DNA of 64,000 nt from Bacillus sp. AFS055030 (GCF_002574545.1 NZ_NUGT01000082.1:1-64000); one strand, 5' to 3'; positions 42,331 to 52,579 are shown, counted from the stretch's first letter. Numbers and translations are program-made. The notes: generated by a model from the sequence alone, not told the origin.

Positions 42331-45300
42331 TTATTCTTTTACGTATTCCATATCCATCGCTAAATGTTCTGAAGCTTGATCATCATCATCTTCAGTATCA
42401 CGCATTTCAATTTCTTCGTCTGTAGCAGACATCATCTTAACGTCCATACCAAGTGACTGTAATTCTTTAATTAATACTTTGAATGATTCAGGAACACCTG
42501 GTTCTGGTACATTTTCACCTTTAACAATTGCTTCGTATGTTTTCACACGTCCAACAACGTCATCAGATTTAACTGTTAAGATTTCTTGTAATGTGTAAGC
42601 AGCACCGTATGCTTCAAGTGCCCAAACCTCCATCTCACCAAAACGTTGTCCACCAAATTGTGCTTTACCACCAAGTGGTTGTTGCGTAACAAGTGAGTAA
42701 GGTCCTGTTGAACGAGCATGTAGCTTATCGTCAACCATGTGTGCAAGTTTAATCATATACATGACACCAACAGATACACGGTTATCGAATGGCTCTCCTG
42801 TACGTCCATCATAAAGTACAGTTTTCGCATCACGTGCCATACCAGCTTCTTCAATTGTTCCCCAAACATCTTCTTCACGCGCTCCATCAAATACAGGAGA
42901 AGCTACATGAATGCCAAGATATCTTGCAGCCATACCTAAGTGTAGCTCTAATACTTGACCGATGTTCATACGAGAAGGTACCCCTAATGGATTTAACATG
43001 ATATCAACTGGCGTTCCATCCGGTAAGAATGGCATATCTTCTTCTGGTAAAATTCGAGAGATAACCCCTTTATTACCATGTCGTCCAGCCATTTTATCCC
43101 CTTCAGAGATTTTACGTTTCTGAACGATATATACACGAACAAGTTGGTTTACTCCTGGTGGTAATTCATCACCGTTTTCACGAGTGAATACTTTCACATC
43201 AAGAATAATTCCGCCTCCACCGTGTGGAACGCGTAAAGATGTATCACGAACTTCACGAGCTTTTTCACCGAAGATTGCATGTAGAAGGCGTTCTTCAGCA
43301 GTTAATTCAGTTACACCTTTAGGCGTTACTTTACCAACTAATAAGTCTCCGTCTTTTACTTCTGCACCAATTCGGATAATACCACGCTCATCAAGATTTT
43401 TAAGTGCATCTTCACCAACGTTTGGAATATCACGAGTGATCTCTTCAGGTCCTAATTTTGTATCACGAGCTTCTGATTCATATTCTTCAATATGAACTGA
43501 AGTGTAAACATCTTCTTTAACAAGACGGCGACTCATAATGATCGCATCCTCGTAGTTGTAACCATCCCATGTCATGAATGCTACTAACACGTTACGTCCT
43601 AGTGCTAATTCACCTTTTTCCATTGAAGGTCCATCTGCAAGAATTTCACCTCTTACTACTTCGTCACCAACACTTACGATCGGGCGTTGGTTATAACAAG
43701 TACCTTGGTTAGAACGCACGAATTTTAACATACGATATTTATCAAGGTCACCTTTAACTTTTTGTCCATCTACTTCTGAGTAGCGACGTACCCAAACTTC
43801 TTTCGCTTCAACACGTTCAACGATACCTGGGTGTTTACAAATTACTGCAGCACCTGAGTCTTTTGCTGATACGTATTCCATACCTGTACCTACGATTGGA
43901 GATTCAGGGTTTAATAATGGTACTGCTTGACGTTGCATGTTTGCTCCCATTAGGGCACGGTTTGAGTCATCGTTCTCTAAGAAAGGAATACATGCTGTCG
44001 CAGCTGATACTACTTGTTTTGGAGATACATCCATATAGTCAATACGCTCACGTTTTACAACAGTGTTGTCACCACGGAAACGAGCAACTACATCTTCATC
44101 TAAGAAACTACCATCTTCACCTAAACGAGCATTCGCTTGGGCAACTACATAGTTATCTTCTTCGTCAGCAGTTAAATAGTCAATTTTATCAGTTAGACGT
44201 CCAGTTTCAGGGTCTACACGACGATATGGGGTTTCAATGAAACCAAATTGATTTACTTTTGCATAAGAAGATAATGAGTTAATTAATCCGATGTTTGGTC
44301 CCTCAGGCGTTTCAATCGGACACATACGACCATAGTGAGAGTAATGAACGTCACGCACTTCAAATCCTGCACGTTCACGTGTTAAACCACCTGGTCCAAG
44401 TGCTGATAGTCTTCGTTTATGAGTTAATTCAGCAAGAGGATTTGTTTGGTCCATGAATTGAGATAACTGCGAGCTACCAAAGAATTCTTTAATTGAAGCA
44501 ATTACAGGGCGAATATTAATTAATGCCTGTGGAGTAACTGCGTTCGTATCTTGAATTGACATACGTTCACGTACTACACGTTCCATACGAGATAGACCGA
44601 TACGGAATTGGTTTTGAAGTAATTCACCAACTGAACGTAAACGACGATTACCTAAATGGTCAATATCGTCAGTGTCACCTACGTTATGTAGCAGGTTAAA
44701 GAAGTAAGAAATTGAAGCAATAATGTCTGCAGGTGAAATGTTTTTCACACTTTTGCTTACATTCGCATTTCCAATAACTTGAATAACTTGTTCACCATCT
44801 TCTACAGGAGCGTAAATTTTAATAGATTGTAAAGTAATCTCATCTTCTAATACGCCACCAGCAGGGTGAGCAACCTTTTCACCAATATTCTTTTCTAAGA
44901 ATGGAAGAATACGGTCTAACGTACGGCGATCAAGAGTTGTCCCTTTTTCTACAATAATTTCACCAGTTTCTGGATCCACTAATGTTTCTGCAATACGTTG
45001 GTTAAACAGTCTATTTTTAATGTGTAATTTTTTATTTATTTTGTAGCGTCCAACGCTAGCTAAGTCATAACGCTTCGGATCAAAGAAGCGAGTAATTAAT
45101 AGGTTTTTAGCGTTTTCTACTGTAGGTGGTTCACCCGGACGTAATCTTTCATAGATTTCAAGAAGCGCCTTTTCGGTGCTATCTGTATTATCTTTTTCAA
45201 GTGTATTACGTAGGTATTCATTTTCGCCTAATAAGTCTAGAATCTCTTGGTCTGTACCAAACCCAAGCGAACGTAGTAGTACCGTTACAGGTAATTTTCT

Positions 45301-45861
45301 TGTACGGTCAATACGTACATAAACTACATCCTTCGCGTCCGTTTCGTACTCTAACCAAGCACCACGATTCGGAATAACTGTAGCCGTAAAACCTTTTTTA
45401 CCATTTTTGTCGATCTTTCCACTATAGTACACACTTGGAGAACGTACTAATTGTGAAACGATTACACGTTCAGCACCATTAATAATGAATGTGCCTGTGT
45501 CCGTCATCAGTGGGAAATCCCCCATGAAAACGTCTTGCTCCTTAACTTCGCCAGTTTCCTTATTTAATAGGCGAACTTTCACTCGAAGTGGAGCAGCGTA
45601 GTTTACGTCACGCTCTTTCGATTCTTCTACAACATACTTCGGCTCACCTAGGCTGTAATCAATGAACTCTAATGATAGATTACCTGTGAAATCCTCAATT
45701 GGTGAAATGTCTTGGAACATTTCTCTCAAACCTTCATCTAAAAACCATTGGTAAGATGCTGTTTGAATTTCAATTAAGTTAGGTAACTCTAAAACTTCAC
45801 TGATACGAGCATAACTTCTGCGTTGGCGGTGTCGTCCATATTGAACTAGTTGACCTGTCAA
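42331..45861 (-). CDS. rpoB: DNA-directed RNA polymerase subunit beta
   Basis: 1176 aa from TTG at 45861, the start giving [15 protein letters not shown] as in B. subtilis and lying 8 nt after AAGGGG; ATG at 45864 and GTG at 45870 are in-frame alternatives. The rifampicin region [21 protein letters not shown] is wild type. The C-terminus is about 17 residues shorter than B. subtilis and near B. cereus length. It stands downstream of the ybxB terminator. Confidence 0.98.
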   Translation of the reverse strand: MTGQLVQYGRHRQRRSYARISEVLELPNLIEIQTASYQWFLDEGLREMFQDISPIEDFTGNLSLEFIDYSLGEPKYVVEESKERDVNYAAPLRVKVRLLNKETGEVKEQDVFMGDFPLMTDTGTFIINGAERVIVSQLVRSPSVYYSGKIDKNGKKGFTATVIPNRGAWLEYETDAKDVVYVRIDRTRKLPVTVLLRSLGFGTDQEILDLLGENEYLRNTLEKDNTDSTEKALLEIYERLRPGEPPTVENAKNLLITRFFDPKRYDLASVGRYKINKKLHIKNRLFNQRIAETLVDPETGEIIVEKGTTLDRRTLDRILPFLEKNIGEKVAHPAGGVLEDEITLQSIKIYAPVEDGEQVIQVIGNANVSKSVKNISPADIIASISYFFNLLHNVGDTDDIDHLGNRRLRSVGELLQNQFRIGLSRMERVVRERMSIQDTNAVTPQALINIRPVIASIKEFFGSSQLSQFMDQTNPLAELTHKRRLSALGPGGLTRERAGFEVRDVHYSHYGRMCPIETPEGPNIGLINSLSSYAKVNQFGFIETPYRRVDPETGRLTDKIDYLTADEEDNYVVAQANARLGEDGSFLDEDVVARFRGDNTVVKRERIDYMDVSPKQVVSAATACIPFLENDDSNRALMGANMQRQAVPLLNPESPIVGTGMEYVSAKDSGAAVICKHPGIVERVEAKEVWVRRYSEVDGQKVKGDLDKYRMLKFVRSNQGTCYNQRPIVSVGDEVVRGEILADGPSMEKGELALGRNVLVAFMTWDGYNYEDAIIMSRRLVKEDVYTSVHIEEYESEARDTKLGPEEITRDIPNVGEDALKNLDERGIIRIGAEVKDGDLLVGKVTPKGVTELTAEERLLHAIFGEKAREVRDTSLRVPHGGGGIILDVKVFTRENGDELPPGVNQLVRVYIVQKRKISEGDKMAGRHGNKGVISRILPEEDMPFLPDGTPVDIMLNPLGVPSRMNIGQVLELHLGMAARYLGIHVASPVFDGAREEDVWGTIEEAGMARDAKTVLYDGRTGEPFDNRVSVGVMYMIKLAHMVDDKLHARSTGPYSLVTQQPLGGKAQFGGQRFGEMEVWALEAYGAAYTLQEILTVKSDDVVGRVKTYEAIVKGENVPEPGVPESFKVLIKELQSLGMDVKMMSATDEEIEMRDTEDDDDQASEHLAMDMEYVKE

Positions 45862-45940
45862 CATATTCACCCCTTAAATCAAGAGTATTTAAAACAAAAA
45901 AATAGTAACAAATAAGCAGAAATAACCCCTTACTTGTTAA

Positions 45941-45978
45941 ACAAAAAATAAAATGGTTTCAAAATGAAAACCATTTAT
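45941..45978 (-). terminator. terminator or attenuator in the ybxB-rpoB gap
   Basis: AAATGGTTT and AAACCATTT form a 9-bp stem followed by TATTTTTTG on the minus strand. It may end the rplJL-ybxB transcript or attenuate rpoB. The 247-bp gap is otherwise A/T-rich; I cannot assign a single convincing rpoB promoter. Confidence 0.7.
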
Positions 45979-46108
45979 TAAACTCAACGACAGTCATTTT
46001 ACTATCATTTCCAAAGAATATAGAAATATACTCACTTTCAAAAAAAATCATTTTTGAAAATAAATATATATTGGCATTTAATAATACTATCACAAGCAAA
46101 AAATACAG

Positions 46109-46708
46109 TCAATCTTTTTTGCTTTTTATGATATAATATCCTTTATCTTTTTTTACTACTTCAACCTCATCAAAAGTTTCTTCCAATAAAGCAAGAGCAG
46201 ATGGCGCTCCTTGCTTCTTTTGTATAACAACCCAAAGCTCTCCACCCGAGACCAATCTTTCATGAGCACCTTTTAAAATTTCATGAACAACACTTTTTCC
46301 AGCACGAATTGGAGGATTTGTTAAAATAGCAGCATATTCACCACTTACGTTTTCATAGATGCTACTTTCATAGATTTTTACATTTTCTATTTTATTTACA
46401 TCCGCATTTTCTTTCGCCAATTCAATCGCCCTTAAATTCACATCAACCATTTCAACTATTCGATTAGAATCATCTTTTGCAATCGATAATCCTATTGGAC
46501 CGTAACCACATCCAACATCTAAAATATCACCTTCAACTTGGGGGAATGTGAACGCGTTGATTAAAACACGTGATCCAAAATCAACTTCATTCTTAGAAAA
46601 AACACCAGAATCAGAATGGAATTTCAACTCATTTCCTCTCAGAGTAAACGAAAATATCTTTTTATCAGTTTTACTATTCGGTTGATTTGTAAAATAATGA
46701 TCTGCCAT
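46109..46708 (-). CDS. ybxB: YbxB-type class I SAM-dependent methyltransferase (RsmC-like)
   Basis: 199 aa. SAM-binding motif I is ILDVGCGYGPIGLSIA (about 60-75), followed by motif VEMVDVNLRAIELAKENA and the catalytic NPPIRAG that matches the NPPF/Y motif of N2-guanine or N6-adenine methylases. The E. coli relative RsmC methylates G1207 of 16S rRNA; the substrate here is inferred. It sits between rplL and rpoB, as in B. subtilis. AGAAGGA precedes the ATG. Confidence 0.88.
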   Translation of the reverse strand: MADHYFTNQPNSKTDKKIFSFTLRGNELKFHSDSGVFSKNEVDFGSRVLINAFTFPQVEGDILDVGCGYGPIGLSIAKDDSNRIVEMVDVNLRAIELAKENADVNKIENVKIYESSIYENVSGEYAAILTNPPIRAGKSVVHEILKGAHERLVSGGELWVVIQKKQGAPSALALLEETFDEVEVVKKDKGYYIIKSKKD

Positions 46709-46773
46709 AAAAAAAATCCTTCTTCCATATATATACTTATCAACAGTCTTCCCAAAAATAATTCCATATGTAC

Positions 46774-46803
46774 AAAAAAAGCTCGCATAAATGCGAGCTT
46801 TCT
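46774..46803 (-). terminator. terminator downstream of rplL
   Basis: GCTCGCAT and ATGCGAGC form an 8-bp stem with a 2-nt loop plus A-T pairs, followed by TTTTTTTGT on the minus strand. Partial read-through would lower rpoB/rpoC output relative to L7/L12, a usual feature of this operon. Confidence 0.85.
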
Positions 46804-46819
46804 TAAAAACTTTTAGAAA

Positions 46820-47179
46820 TTACTTAACTTCTACGTTAGCGCCAACTTCTTCAAGTTTAGCTTTCATTTCTTCAGCTTCTTCTTTGCTGATTCCTTCTTT
46901 AATTGCTTTAGGAGTGTTGTCAACTAATTCTTTAGCTTCTTTTAATCCTAAACCAGTTAATTCACGAACAACTTTGATTACTTTGATTTTTTGGTCGCCA
47001 GGGCTTGCTAATACTAAATCAAATTCAGTTTTCTCAGCAGCAGCTTCTACAGCGCCACCTACCATAGCTACAGGAGCAGCAGCAGTTACGCCGAACTCTT
47101 CTTCGATTGCTTTTACTAAGTCATTTAATTCTAATACAGTCATATTTTTAACTGCTTCAATGATTTGTTCTTTAGTCAT
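46820..47179 (-). CDS. rplL: 50S ribosomal protein L7/L12
   Basis: 119 aa. The N-terminal dimerisation domain ([15 protein letters not shown]), an Ala-rich flexible hinge (about 38-50) and the factor-binding C-terminal domain ([25 protein letters not shown]) are all visible. It forms the ribosomal stalk with L10, encoded just upstream. Confidence 0.97.
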   Translation of the reverse strand: MTKEQIIEAVKNMTVLELNDLVKAIEEEFGVTAAAPVAMVGGAVEAAAEKTEFDLVLASPGDQKIKVIKVVRELTGLGLKEAKELVDNTPKAIKEGISKEEAEEMKAKLEEVGANVEVK

Positions 47180-47235
47180 TGTTAATTTCCTCCTTGTTTA
47201 TACCTTTAAATTATATATTTTAAGCGATCTTGGCA

Positions 47236-47736
47236 TTATGCGCCTTGTTCTTCTTTTTGTTCTGCAACTGCTTTAGTTGCAAGAGCGAAGTTGCGGATTG
47301 GTGCTTGTAGCACGCTAAGCAACATAGAAAGTAAACCTTCGCGAGATGGAAGTTCAGCAAGAGCCTTAACTTCTTCAACAGTAGCAACGTTTCCTTCGAT
47401 TACACCAGCTTTGATTTCTAAAGCTTCATGTTTTTTAGCGAAATCGTTGATTACTTTAGCAGGAGCGATTACATCCTCCATGCTAAACGCGATTGCGTTT
47501 GGACCAGTTAATGATTCGTTTAAACCAGCTAAGCCAGCCTCTTCAGCAGCACGACGAGTTAAAGTGTTTTTGTAAACTTTGAACTCAACGCCAGCTTCAC
47601 GTAATTGCTTACGTAATTCAGTTACTTCAGCAACGTTTAAACCACGGTAGTCAACAACAACTGTTGCTTTGCTATCACGTAATTTAGCAGATACTTCAGA
47701 TACAATTTGTTTTTTAGCTTCTAATACTGCGCTCAT
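47236..47736 (-). CDS. rplJ: 50S ribosomal protein L10
   Basis: 166 aa, as in B. subtilis, stalk base protein. [37 protein letters not shown] is the conserved rRNA-binding part. It is autoregulated in Bacillus through the leader present immediately upstream. AGGAGGTGTAATAA precedes the ATG. Confidence 0.97.
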   Translation of the reverse strand: MSAVLEAKKQIVSEVSAKLRDSKATVVVDYRGLNVAEVTELRKQLREAGVEFKVYKNTLTRRAAEEAGLAGLNESLTGPNAIAFSMEDVIAPAKVINDFAKKHEALEIKAGVIEGNVATVEEVKALAELPSREGLLSMLLSVLQAPIRNFALATKAVAEQKEEQGA

Positions 47737-47759
47737 TTATTACACCTCCTGTGGATTTT

Positions 47760-47927
47760 AGTGTGTATACCGCAAAAGTGTAACCATAGCAAAACCTCCA
47801 CGAACTTTTCGAAAAAAAGACATGGAGGTTGTATATGCACGAATTTATCAGTTATACACCTCGGTAGGATATTAAGCTATAGCACCTACTGTCTACGGTA
47901 GTCTATTTAATTAGCAAGACAATCTCC
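47760..47927 (-). promoter_or_regulatory. L10 ribosomal protein leader with attenuator
   Basis: The minus strand carries GACAGTAGGTGCTATAGC, then CCTACCGAGGTGT, the pattern I know from the L10(L12)4-binding leader of Firmicutes. Downstream, AACCTCCA (47830-47823) and TGGAGGTTTT (47800-47791) form a terminator-like hairpin ending in a short T run. Binding of excess L10 is expected to favour termination. Confidence 0.8.
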
Positions 47928-47956
47928 ATTATAGAGAGTTCTTGTCGAATTGTCAA
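47928..47956 (-). promoter_or_regulatory. rplJ-rplL promoter
   Basis: TTGACA (47956-47951), a 17-nt spacer and TATAAT (47933-47928) give a perfect sigma-A consensus promoter between rplA and the L10 leader. Confidence 0.9.
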
Positions 47957-47971
47957 CTTTGTTTTTTTATC

Positions 47972-48661
47972 TTAGAAACTAGCTGTGTCTACTTTGATAC
48001 CAGGGCCCATAGTTGAAGTGATTGCTACGTTCTTCATGTATGTTCCTTTAGCAGCAGCAGGTTTAACTTTTAACATAGTTTCAAAGATTGTTGTAAAGTT
48101 TTCTACTAACTTTTCGTTTTCGAAAGATACTTTACCGATTGGCACGTGAATGTTACCAGCTTTATCAACACGGTATTCAACTTTACCAGCTTTAATTTCG
48201 TTAACAGCTTTTGTTACGTCAAATGTAACTGTACCTGTTTTAGGGTTTGGCATTAAACCTTTAGGTCCTAATACACGTCCTAATTTACCAACTTCAGCCA
48301 TCATATCTGGAGTTGCTACTACTACATCAAAATCGAACCAACCTTGTTGGATTTTGTTAATCATGTCAGCATCGCCTACGAAATCAGCACCAGCAGCTTC
48401 AGCTTCTTTAGCTTTTTCACCTTTAGCGAATACTAATACACGTTGTACTTTACCAGTACCGTGTGGAAGAACTACTGCACCACGAATTTGTTGGTCAGCT
48501 TTCTTTGGATCTACTCCTAAACGGAATGCTACTTCAACTGTTGCATCAAAGTTAACAGTTGCAGTCTTTTTAACAAGTTCTACAGCTTCGTTTACTGGGT
48601 AAACAGCTGTACGATCTACTAATTTAATAGCTTCTTGGTATTTTTTACCTTTGTTAGCCAT
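47972..48661 (-). CDS. rplA: 50S ribosomal protein L1
   Basis: 229 aa (B. subtilis 232), mobile L1 stalk protein. [24 protein letters not shown] and [19 protein letters not shown] are family signatures. It follows rplK across a gap holding a sizeable hairpin. AGGAGGAATAAAAC precedes the ATG. Confidence 0.97.
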   Translation of the reverse strand: MANKGKKYQEAIKLVDRTAVYPVNEAVELVKKTATVNFDATVEVAFRLGVDPKKADQQIRGAVVLPHGTGKVQRVLVFAKGEKAKEAEAAGADFVGDADMINKIQQGWFDFDVVVATPDMMAEVGKLGRVLGPKGLMPNPKTGTVTFDVTKAVNEIKAGKVEYRVDKAGNIHVPIGKVSFENEKLVENFTTIFETMLKVKPAAAKGTYMKNVAITSTMGPGIKVDTASF

Positions 48662-48711
48662 GTTTTATTCCTCCTAATGTGGTTTTAACGGATTTTCCTC
48701 CCACGAATAAA

Positions 48712-48747
48712 GGTTGCGATAAAACACATCAAATGATGTTCGCAACC
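48712..48747 (-). promoter_or_regulatory. hairpin in the rplK-rplA gap
   Basis: GGTTGCGA and TCGCAACC pair perfectly, with an inner ACATC/GATGT stem, then TTTATT. It could be a weak terminator tuning L1 relative to L11, or an L1 binding site; the known E. coli L1 operator is in the rplK leader instead. Confidence 0.5.
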
Positions 48748-48776
48748 TCCTCAATCACACCTTATTGAAGATGGGA

Positions 48777-49202
48777 TTAGTCTTCAATAACGATACCCAT
48801 ACTACGTGCAGTACCTTCTACCATACGCATAGCAGCTTCAACAGAAGCAGCATTTAAGTCAGGCATTTTTTGTTCAGCAATCTCACGCACTTTATCGCGT
48901 TTAACTGTTGCTACTTTTTTACGATTTGGTTCACCAGAACCAGACTCGATACCAGCCGCTACTTTAAGAAGCACAGCAGCAGGAGGAGTTTTCGTAATAA
49001 ATGTAAACGAACGATCTTCGAATACAGTGATTTCAACAGGAATAATTAGACCAGCTTGGTCAGCTGTACGAGCGTTGAACTCTTTACAGAATCCCATGAT
49101 GTTAACACCTGCTTGTCCTAGTGCAGGACCAACTGGTGGTGCTGGGTTTGCTTTCCCTGCAGGAATTTGCAATTTTACCATTTTAATTACTTTTTTAGCC
49201 AC
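48777..49202 (-). CDS. rplK: 50S ribosomal protein L11
   Basis: 141 aa, binds the GTPase-associated region of 23S rRNA. I start at GTG (49202), 7 nt after AAGGAGG; this gives [20 protein letters not shown] and the exact family length. A longer frame from 49256 runs through the ribosome binding site. [22 protein letters not shown], the thiostrepton-contact proline region, is wild type. Confidence 0.97.
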   Translation of the reverse strand: MAKKVIKMVKLQIPAGKANPAPPVGPALGQAGVNIMGFCKEFNARTADQAGLIIPVEITVFEDRSFTFITKTPPAAVLLKVAAGIESGSGEPNRKKVATVKRDKVREIAEQKMPDLNAASVEAAMRMVEGTARSMGIVIED

Positions 49203-49333
49203 GAGACACACCTCCTTAAGTCCGTGATGTGGTAATAGGGTTTTACACCCTCCCACTCATATCGTTTTGCATTTACATGCATATTCTTATACAGAAGTTA
49301 ATATCATCATTTCGATGCATATTGACCTTTAAA

Positions 49334-49362
49334 AGTCTAACATTTTAAAATTAAAAATGCAA
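49334..49362 (-). promoter_or_regulatory. possible rplK promoter
   Basis: TTGCAT (49362-49357) and TAGACT (49339-49334) are 17 nt apart in the nusG-rplK gap. The match is moderate; no terminator was seen between nusG and rplK, so read-through also contributes. Confidence 0.5.
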
Positions 49363-49371
49363 GGTCTTGTA

Positions 49372-49905
49372 TTATAATTTTTCAACAAGATGTAAATCCA
49401 GTTCAACTGGCGTTTCTTTATTAAAGAATTCTACTAACACAGTCACTTTTTTCTTTTCGAAGTCGATTTCCTTAATCGATCCAGTGTAATTAGCAAATGG
49501 ACCTTCTTTTAATCGAACCACTTCATTAATATCTAAATCAAAATCAATTATTTGTTCATCTAGACCCATATGTTTTAGAATATGTGTAATTTCTTCTTCT
49601 AACAGTGGAGTTGGTTTTGAACCAGATCCAGCCGAGCCAACGAAACCAGTTACTCCCGGTGTATTACGAACAACATACCAAGAATCATCAGTCATCACTA
49701 GTTCAACTAGTACATAACCTGGAAATACTTTACGTTTTGTTACTTTCTCTTTACCGTTCTTCATTTCTACTTCTGATTCTTCTGGAACTATTACACGGAA
49801 AATTTTATCCTGCATTCCCATTGTTTCTACACGTTTTTCTAAATTTGCTTTTACTTTATTCTCATATCCTGAGTAAGTATGAACTACATACCATCTTTTT
49901 TCCAT
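49372..49905 (-). CDS. nusG: transcription antitermination/pausing factor NusG
   Basis: 177 aa, as in B. subtilis. The NGN domain (KRWYVVHTYSGYENKVKANLEKR, FPGYVLVELVMTDDSWYVVRNTPGV) binds RNA polymerase, and the C-terminal KOW domain follows (RLKEGPFANYTGSIKEIDFEK). An intrinsic terminator lies between secE and this gene, so expression may depend on read-through. Confidence 0.97.
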   Translation of the reverse strand: MEKRWYVVHTYSGYENKVKANLEKRVETMGMQDKIFRVIVPEESEVEMKNGKEKVTKRKVFPGYVLVELVMTDDSWYVVRNTPGVTGFVGSAGSGSKPTPLLEEEITHILKHMGLDEQIIDFDLDINEVVRLKEGPFANYTGSIKEIDFEKKKVTVLVEFFNKETPVELDLHLVEKL

Positions 49906-49956
49906 GTTAGAGGACTACTCGTCCTTCCCTCCCCGGTCAACTTTCTTTGCAAATTA

Positions 49957-49981
49957 AAAAACCCGTCACCGGGCTTTTTTT
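49957..49981. terminator. intrinsic terminator between secE and nusG
   Basis: CCCG-tcac-CGGG (49963-49974) is flanked by A and T runs on both sides, so it can act on either strand. It lies inside what is normally the secE-nusG operon, 50 bp before nusG. Confidence 0.75.
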
Positions 49982-50019
49982 TAAACATTATCACTCATTA
50001 TAGCACAATTAGTTTTAAC

Positions 50020-50202
50020 TTATTCAAGAATAAGTCGAATTAGTTTAGAAAGTCCTGTGTCAACTACAGCAAAGAATACTACAAAGAATAAAACTGTAGC
50101 TAAAACTGTAACTGTTGAATTAACTAATTCTTTACGTTTAGGCCATGAAACTTTTTTCATTTCACTTTTTACTTCGCGAAAAAACTTACCGATACGACCC
50201 AC
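50020..50202 (-). CDS. secE: protein translocase subunit SecE
   Basis: 60 aa from GTG at 50202, which has GGGGG 8 nt upstream; the ATG at 50217 (65 aa) lacks a ribosome binding site because it precedes that GGGGG. The conserved cytoplasmic motif SEMKKVSWPKRKELV is followed by a single membrane segment (FFVVFFAVVDTGLSKLI), the short Gram-positive form. It clamps SecY. Confidence 0.93.
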   Translation of the reverse strand: MGRIGKFFREVKSEMKKVSWPKRKELVNSTVTVLATVLFFVVFFAVVDTGLSKLIRLILE

Positions 50203-50327
50203 AGATGCAACCCCCATATATACTAGTTTAGAGATTTACGAAACGTCCGCCTTGTCCAAAAAAGTGCTAAATCTTTAGTTTAAATAATGAATAAGGACAT
50301 TCGCAATTATCATTTATCTTACTTCAT

Positions 50328-50474
50328 TTATTTTGTTTCTTTATGTGTGGTATGCTCATTGCATGTTTTACAAAACTTTTTCATCTCCAAACGTTCTACA
50401 GAAGAGGAATTCTTCATCGTGGAGTAATTTCTATTATTGCAATTAGCGCACGAAAGGACAACTTTTTTTCTCAT
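50328..50474 (-). CDS. rpmG: 50S ribosomal protein L33
   Basis: 48 aa read directly: [19 protein letters not shown], with the second Cys pair in [12 protein letters not shown]. It has both CxxC pairs, so it is the zinc-binding form. It lies between sigH and secE, where Bacillus carries an rpmG copy, with a consensus-like promoter 40 bp upstream. Confidence 0.93.
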   Translation of the reverse strand: MRKKVVLSCANCNNRNYSTMKNSSSVERLEMKKFCKTCNEHTTHKETK

Positions 50475-50513
50475 GGTGACACCAACCTAATTCATCTATA
50501 ATTATCCATTAAA

Positions 50514-50542
50514 AATGTACCATGCGAACTATAAACTGTCAA
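50514..50542 (-). promoter_or_regulatory. rpmG-secE promoter
   Basis: TTGACA (50542-50537), a 17-nt spacer and TACATT (50519-50514) lie just upstream of rpmG, between it and sigH. Confidence 0.75.
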
Positions 50543-50604
50543 ATTCATTTCTAACCATTGTATTCCTATCTATTATTGAGATATAAAGGAATTTCTTGAT
50601 CTTA

Positions 50605-51255
50605 CTAAACTGACAGTTCTCTTATTTCCATATATCTTTCAAGCTTTCGTTTCACTCTTTGTAATGCATTATCAATCGATTTCACATGTCTATTTAACTC
50701 TTCTGATATTTCTTGGTAAGATCGACCATCTAAATAGAGTGATAATACTTTCCTTTCTAAATCGCTTAATAATTCAGACATTTTAAGCTCTATGTCCACA
50801 TTTTCTTCTTGGTTGATAACAAGTTCCTCTGGGTCCATGTTTTTTGTTTCTGTTAAAACATCCAGTAAAGTACGATCAGATTCCTCATCATAAATAGGCT
50901 TGTCCAATGAAACATAAGAATTTAACGGGATGTGCTTTTGTCTAGTAGCTGTTTTAATCGCTGTAATAATTTGTCTTGTTATGCATAATTCTGCAAACGC
51001 CTTGAAGGACGAGAGCTTGTCTTCTTTATAATCACGAATTGCTTTGTATAATCCAATCATACCTTCTTGTATGATGTCTTCACGGTCTGCTCCTATTAGG
51101 AAATAAGACCTAGATTTTGCTTTAACGAAATTTCGGTACTTTTGGATTAAAAATGTTAGTGCCTCTTGATCACCTTCTCGAACATATTCGAGAATTACCT
51201 CATCTTCTAAAGGTCCATACTCTATCATTAGCTTCAATTCCTGTTCAACGTTCAA
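50605..51255 (-). CDS. sigH: RNA polymerase sigma factor SigH
   Basis: Sigma-70 family factor of 216 aa that directs early sporulation and competence genes. Region 2 has KYRNFVKAKSRSYFLIGADREDIIQEGMIGLYKAIRDYKEDKLSSFKAF-type core sequence, and region 4 has SYQEISEELNRHVKSIDNALQR. I start at TTG (51255), 8 nt after GGAGG; the GTG at 51264 is part of that ribosome binding site. It follows yacP and has its own promoter. Confidence 0.95.
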   Translation of the reverse strand: MNVEQELKLMIEYGPLEDEVILEYVREGDQEALTFLIQKYRNFVKAKSRSYFLIGADREDIIQEGMIGLYKAIRDYKEDKLSSFKAFAELCITRQIITAIKTATRQKHIPLNSYVSLDKPIYDEESDRTLLDVLTETKNMDPEELVINQEENVDIELKMSELLSDLERKVLSLYLDGRSYQEISEELNRHVKSIDNALQRVKRKLERYMEIRELSV

Positions 51256-51287
51256 AATTAGCACCTCCGACCAAACAATTTAATTAA

Positions 51288-51316
51288 ATTATACAGCACA
51301 AAGAAGAAGGAAACAA
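51288..51316 (-). promoter_or_regulatory. sigH promoter
   Basis: TTGTTT (51316-51311), a 17-nt spacer and TATAAT (51293-51288) fit a sigma-A promoter in the short yacP-sigH gap. In B. subtilis this gene has a sigma-A promoter under AbrB control; AbrB sites cannot be read reliably from sequence. Confidence 0.7.
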
Positions 51317-51320
51317 TAAG

Positions 51321-51872
51321 TCATCGTTCCCCTCTTCGCCATTTTTCTAAAATTTCTGTTTGTTCGGAATTTAAAGTCTTGCTAATTGTCAGTCTTTGAT
51401 CAGGTATTTCACTAATTCGACTACTTATCATTTTTTTATTTTGAGTAACCGATCGATATAGTTCCATCGCAGGTATACGAAATGCACCTTGTCCAAATAT
51501 TTGCCATTGCTCAGTAAAGTCAGATGTCGCAACATAAATATGATGGTTAACATGACGAAGCTCAATTGCAAGTTTTTCAATTTTTTCATCAGCCGTCTGA
51601 TTTTTTCGAGTAAAAATCACTTCAATCTTTGAATTCTTGTCGATCTTTTCGATTCCATTAACAAAATGAGCATCAAATACAACAATTATATGCATCCCTG
51701 TATATGCCTTATACTCAGCGAGTTGAGTAATTAGATAATCACGTGATTTGTCAAAGTCAATTTCTCGAAGTTTCCTAAGATTCGGCCAAGCTCCAATCAT
51801 GTTATAACCATCTACAATAAGTATCTCTTTCTTTTTACGATCCAAGCGGGTGTCTCTTACGATGTATTTCAT
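51321..51872 (-). CDS. rae1: Rae1/YacP ribosome-associated endoribonuclease (NYN domain)
   Basis: NYN (PIN-like) domain protein, 183 aa from the ATG at 51872 (B. subtilis 170). Acidic nuclease motif ILIVDGYNMIGAWP; further conserved are IVVFDAH, NQTADEKIEKLA and VATSDFTEQW. The B. subtilis protein cleaves mRNA in the ribosomal A site. The frame overlaps the rlmB end by 38 bp. An internal TTG at residue 10 would shorten it to the usual length, and neither start has a strong ribosome binding site. Confidence 0.88.
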   Translation of the reverse strand: MKYIVRDTRLDRKKKEILIVDGYNMIGAWPNLRKLREIDFDKSRDYLITQLAEYKAYTGMHIIVVFDAHFVNGIEKIDKNSKIEVIFTRKNQTADEKIEKLAIELRHVNHHIYVATSDFTEQWQIFGQGAFRIPAMELYRSVTQNKKMISSRISEIPDQRLTISKTLNSEQTEILEKWRRGER

Positions 51873-52578
51873 ACATTAATAAACTAGCCGCAACAGACGC
51901 ATTTAACGATGTAACTTTACCGACCATTGGTAGCTTAATTAGGAAATCACATTTTTCCTTTAAGATCCTGCTCATACCTTTACCTTCGCTACCAATAATT
52001 AACCCAAGAGAAATTTGGCCATCCATGTTACGATAGTCATCAGCACCTTTTGCATCTGTGCCAAAAATCCATACTCCTCTTTCTTTTAATTCATCTACAG
52101 TTCTTGCTAAGTTTGTTACTCGAGCTACTGGAATGTATTCGATCGCTCCAGTTGAAGCTTTTGCAACCGCTGAAGTTAAACCTACCGCTCTTCTCTTTGG
52201 AATAATAATTCCATGAGCACCAACTGCATCTGCAGTTCTCATAATTGAGCCTAAATTATGAGGGTCTTCAATCTCATCAAGAATTAAGAAGAACGGTTGT
52301 TCATTTCGACTACTAGCAACTTCAAATAAATCATCAATTTCCACATATTCATATGCAGCTACTTGCGCTACGACACCTTGGTGATTTCCTTTAACCATTC
52401 CATCTAATTTCTTGTTTGGTGCAGTTTGAACAATCACTTTGTTTTGGTTAGCTAATTCTAAAAGTTTATGGATTTGACCTTTATTTGCACCTTCGCTAAC
52501 CCAAATTTTATTTATATCTCGACCTGAACGTATTGCTTCCATAACTGGATTACGTCCAATAATAAATTCCTCAGACAT
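51835..52578 (-). CDS. rlmB: 23S rRNA (guanosine-2'-O-)-methyltransferase RlmB
   Basis: SpoU/TrmH-family knotted methyltransferase, 247 aa (B. subtilis 249). Motif 1 NLGSIMRTADAVGAHGIIIP, motif 2 LIIGSEGKGMSR and motif 3 LPMVGKVTSLNASVAASLLMYE are all present; an N-terminal L30e-like substrate domain covers about residues 1-75. The ATG at 52578 follows AAAGGAGCATAAT; a frame extending to 52647 lies inside mrnC. It lies 1 bp after the mrnC stop codon. Confidence 0.93.
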   Translation of the reverse strand: MSEEFIIGRNPVMEAIRSGRDINKIWVSEGANKGQIHKLLELANQNKVIVQTAPNKKLDGMVKGNHQGVVAQVAAYEYVEIDDLFEVASSRNEQPFFLILDEIEDPHNLGSIMRTADAVGAHGIIIPKRRAVGLTSAVAKASTGAIEYIPVARVTNLARTVDELKERGVWIFGTDAKGADDYRNMDGQISLGLIIGSEGKGMSRILKEKCDFLIKLPMVGKVTSLNASVAASLLMYEIHRKRHPLGS

Positions 52579-52579
52579 A

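Noticed and set aside
43184-44240. Plus-strand frames opposite rpoB (43184-43495 and 43863-44240)
   Set aside because: Antisense to a highly conserved gene, with compositions typical of reversed coding sequence.
47291-48602. Long plus-strand frames opposite rplJ and rplA (47291-47575, 48150-48602)
   Set aside because: They are antisense shadows of ribosomal protein genes produced by biased codon use; no family resemblance and no promoter.
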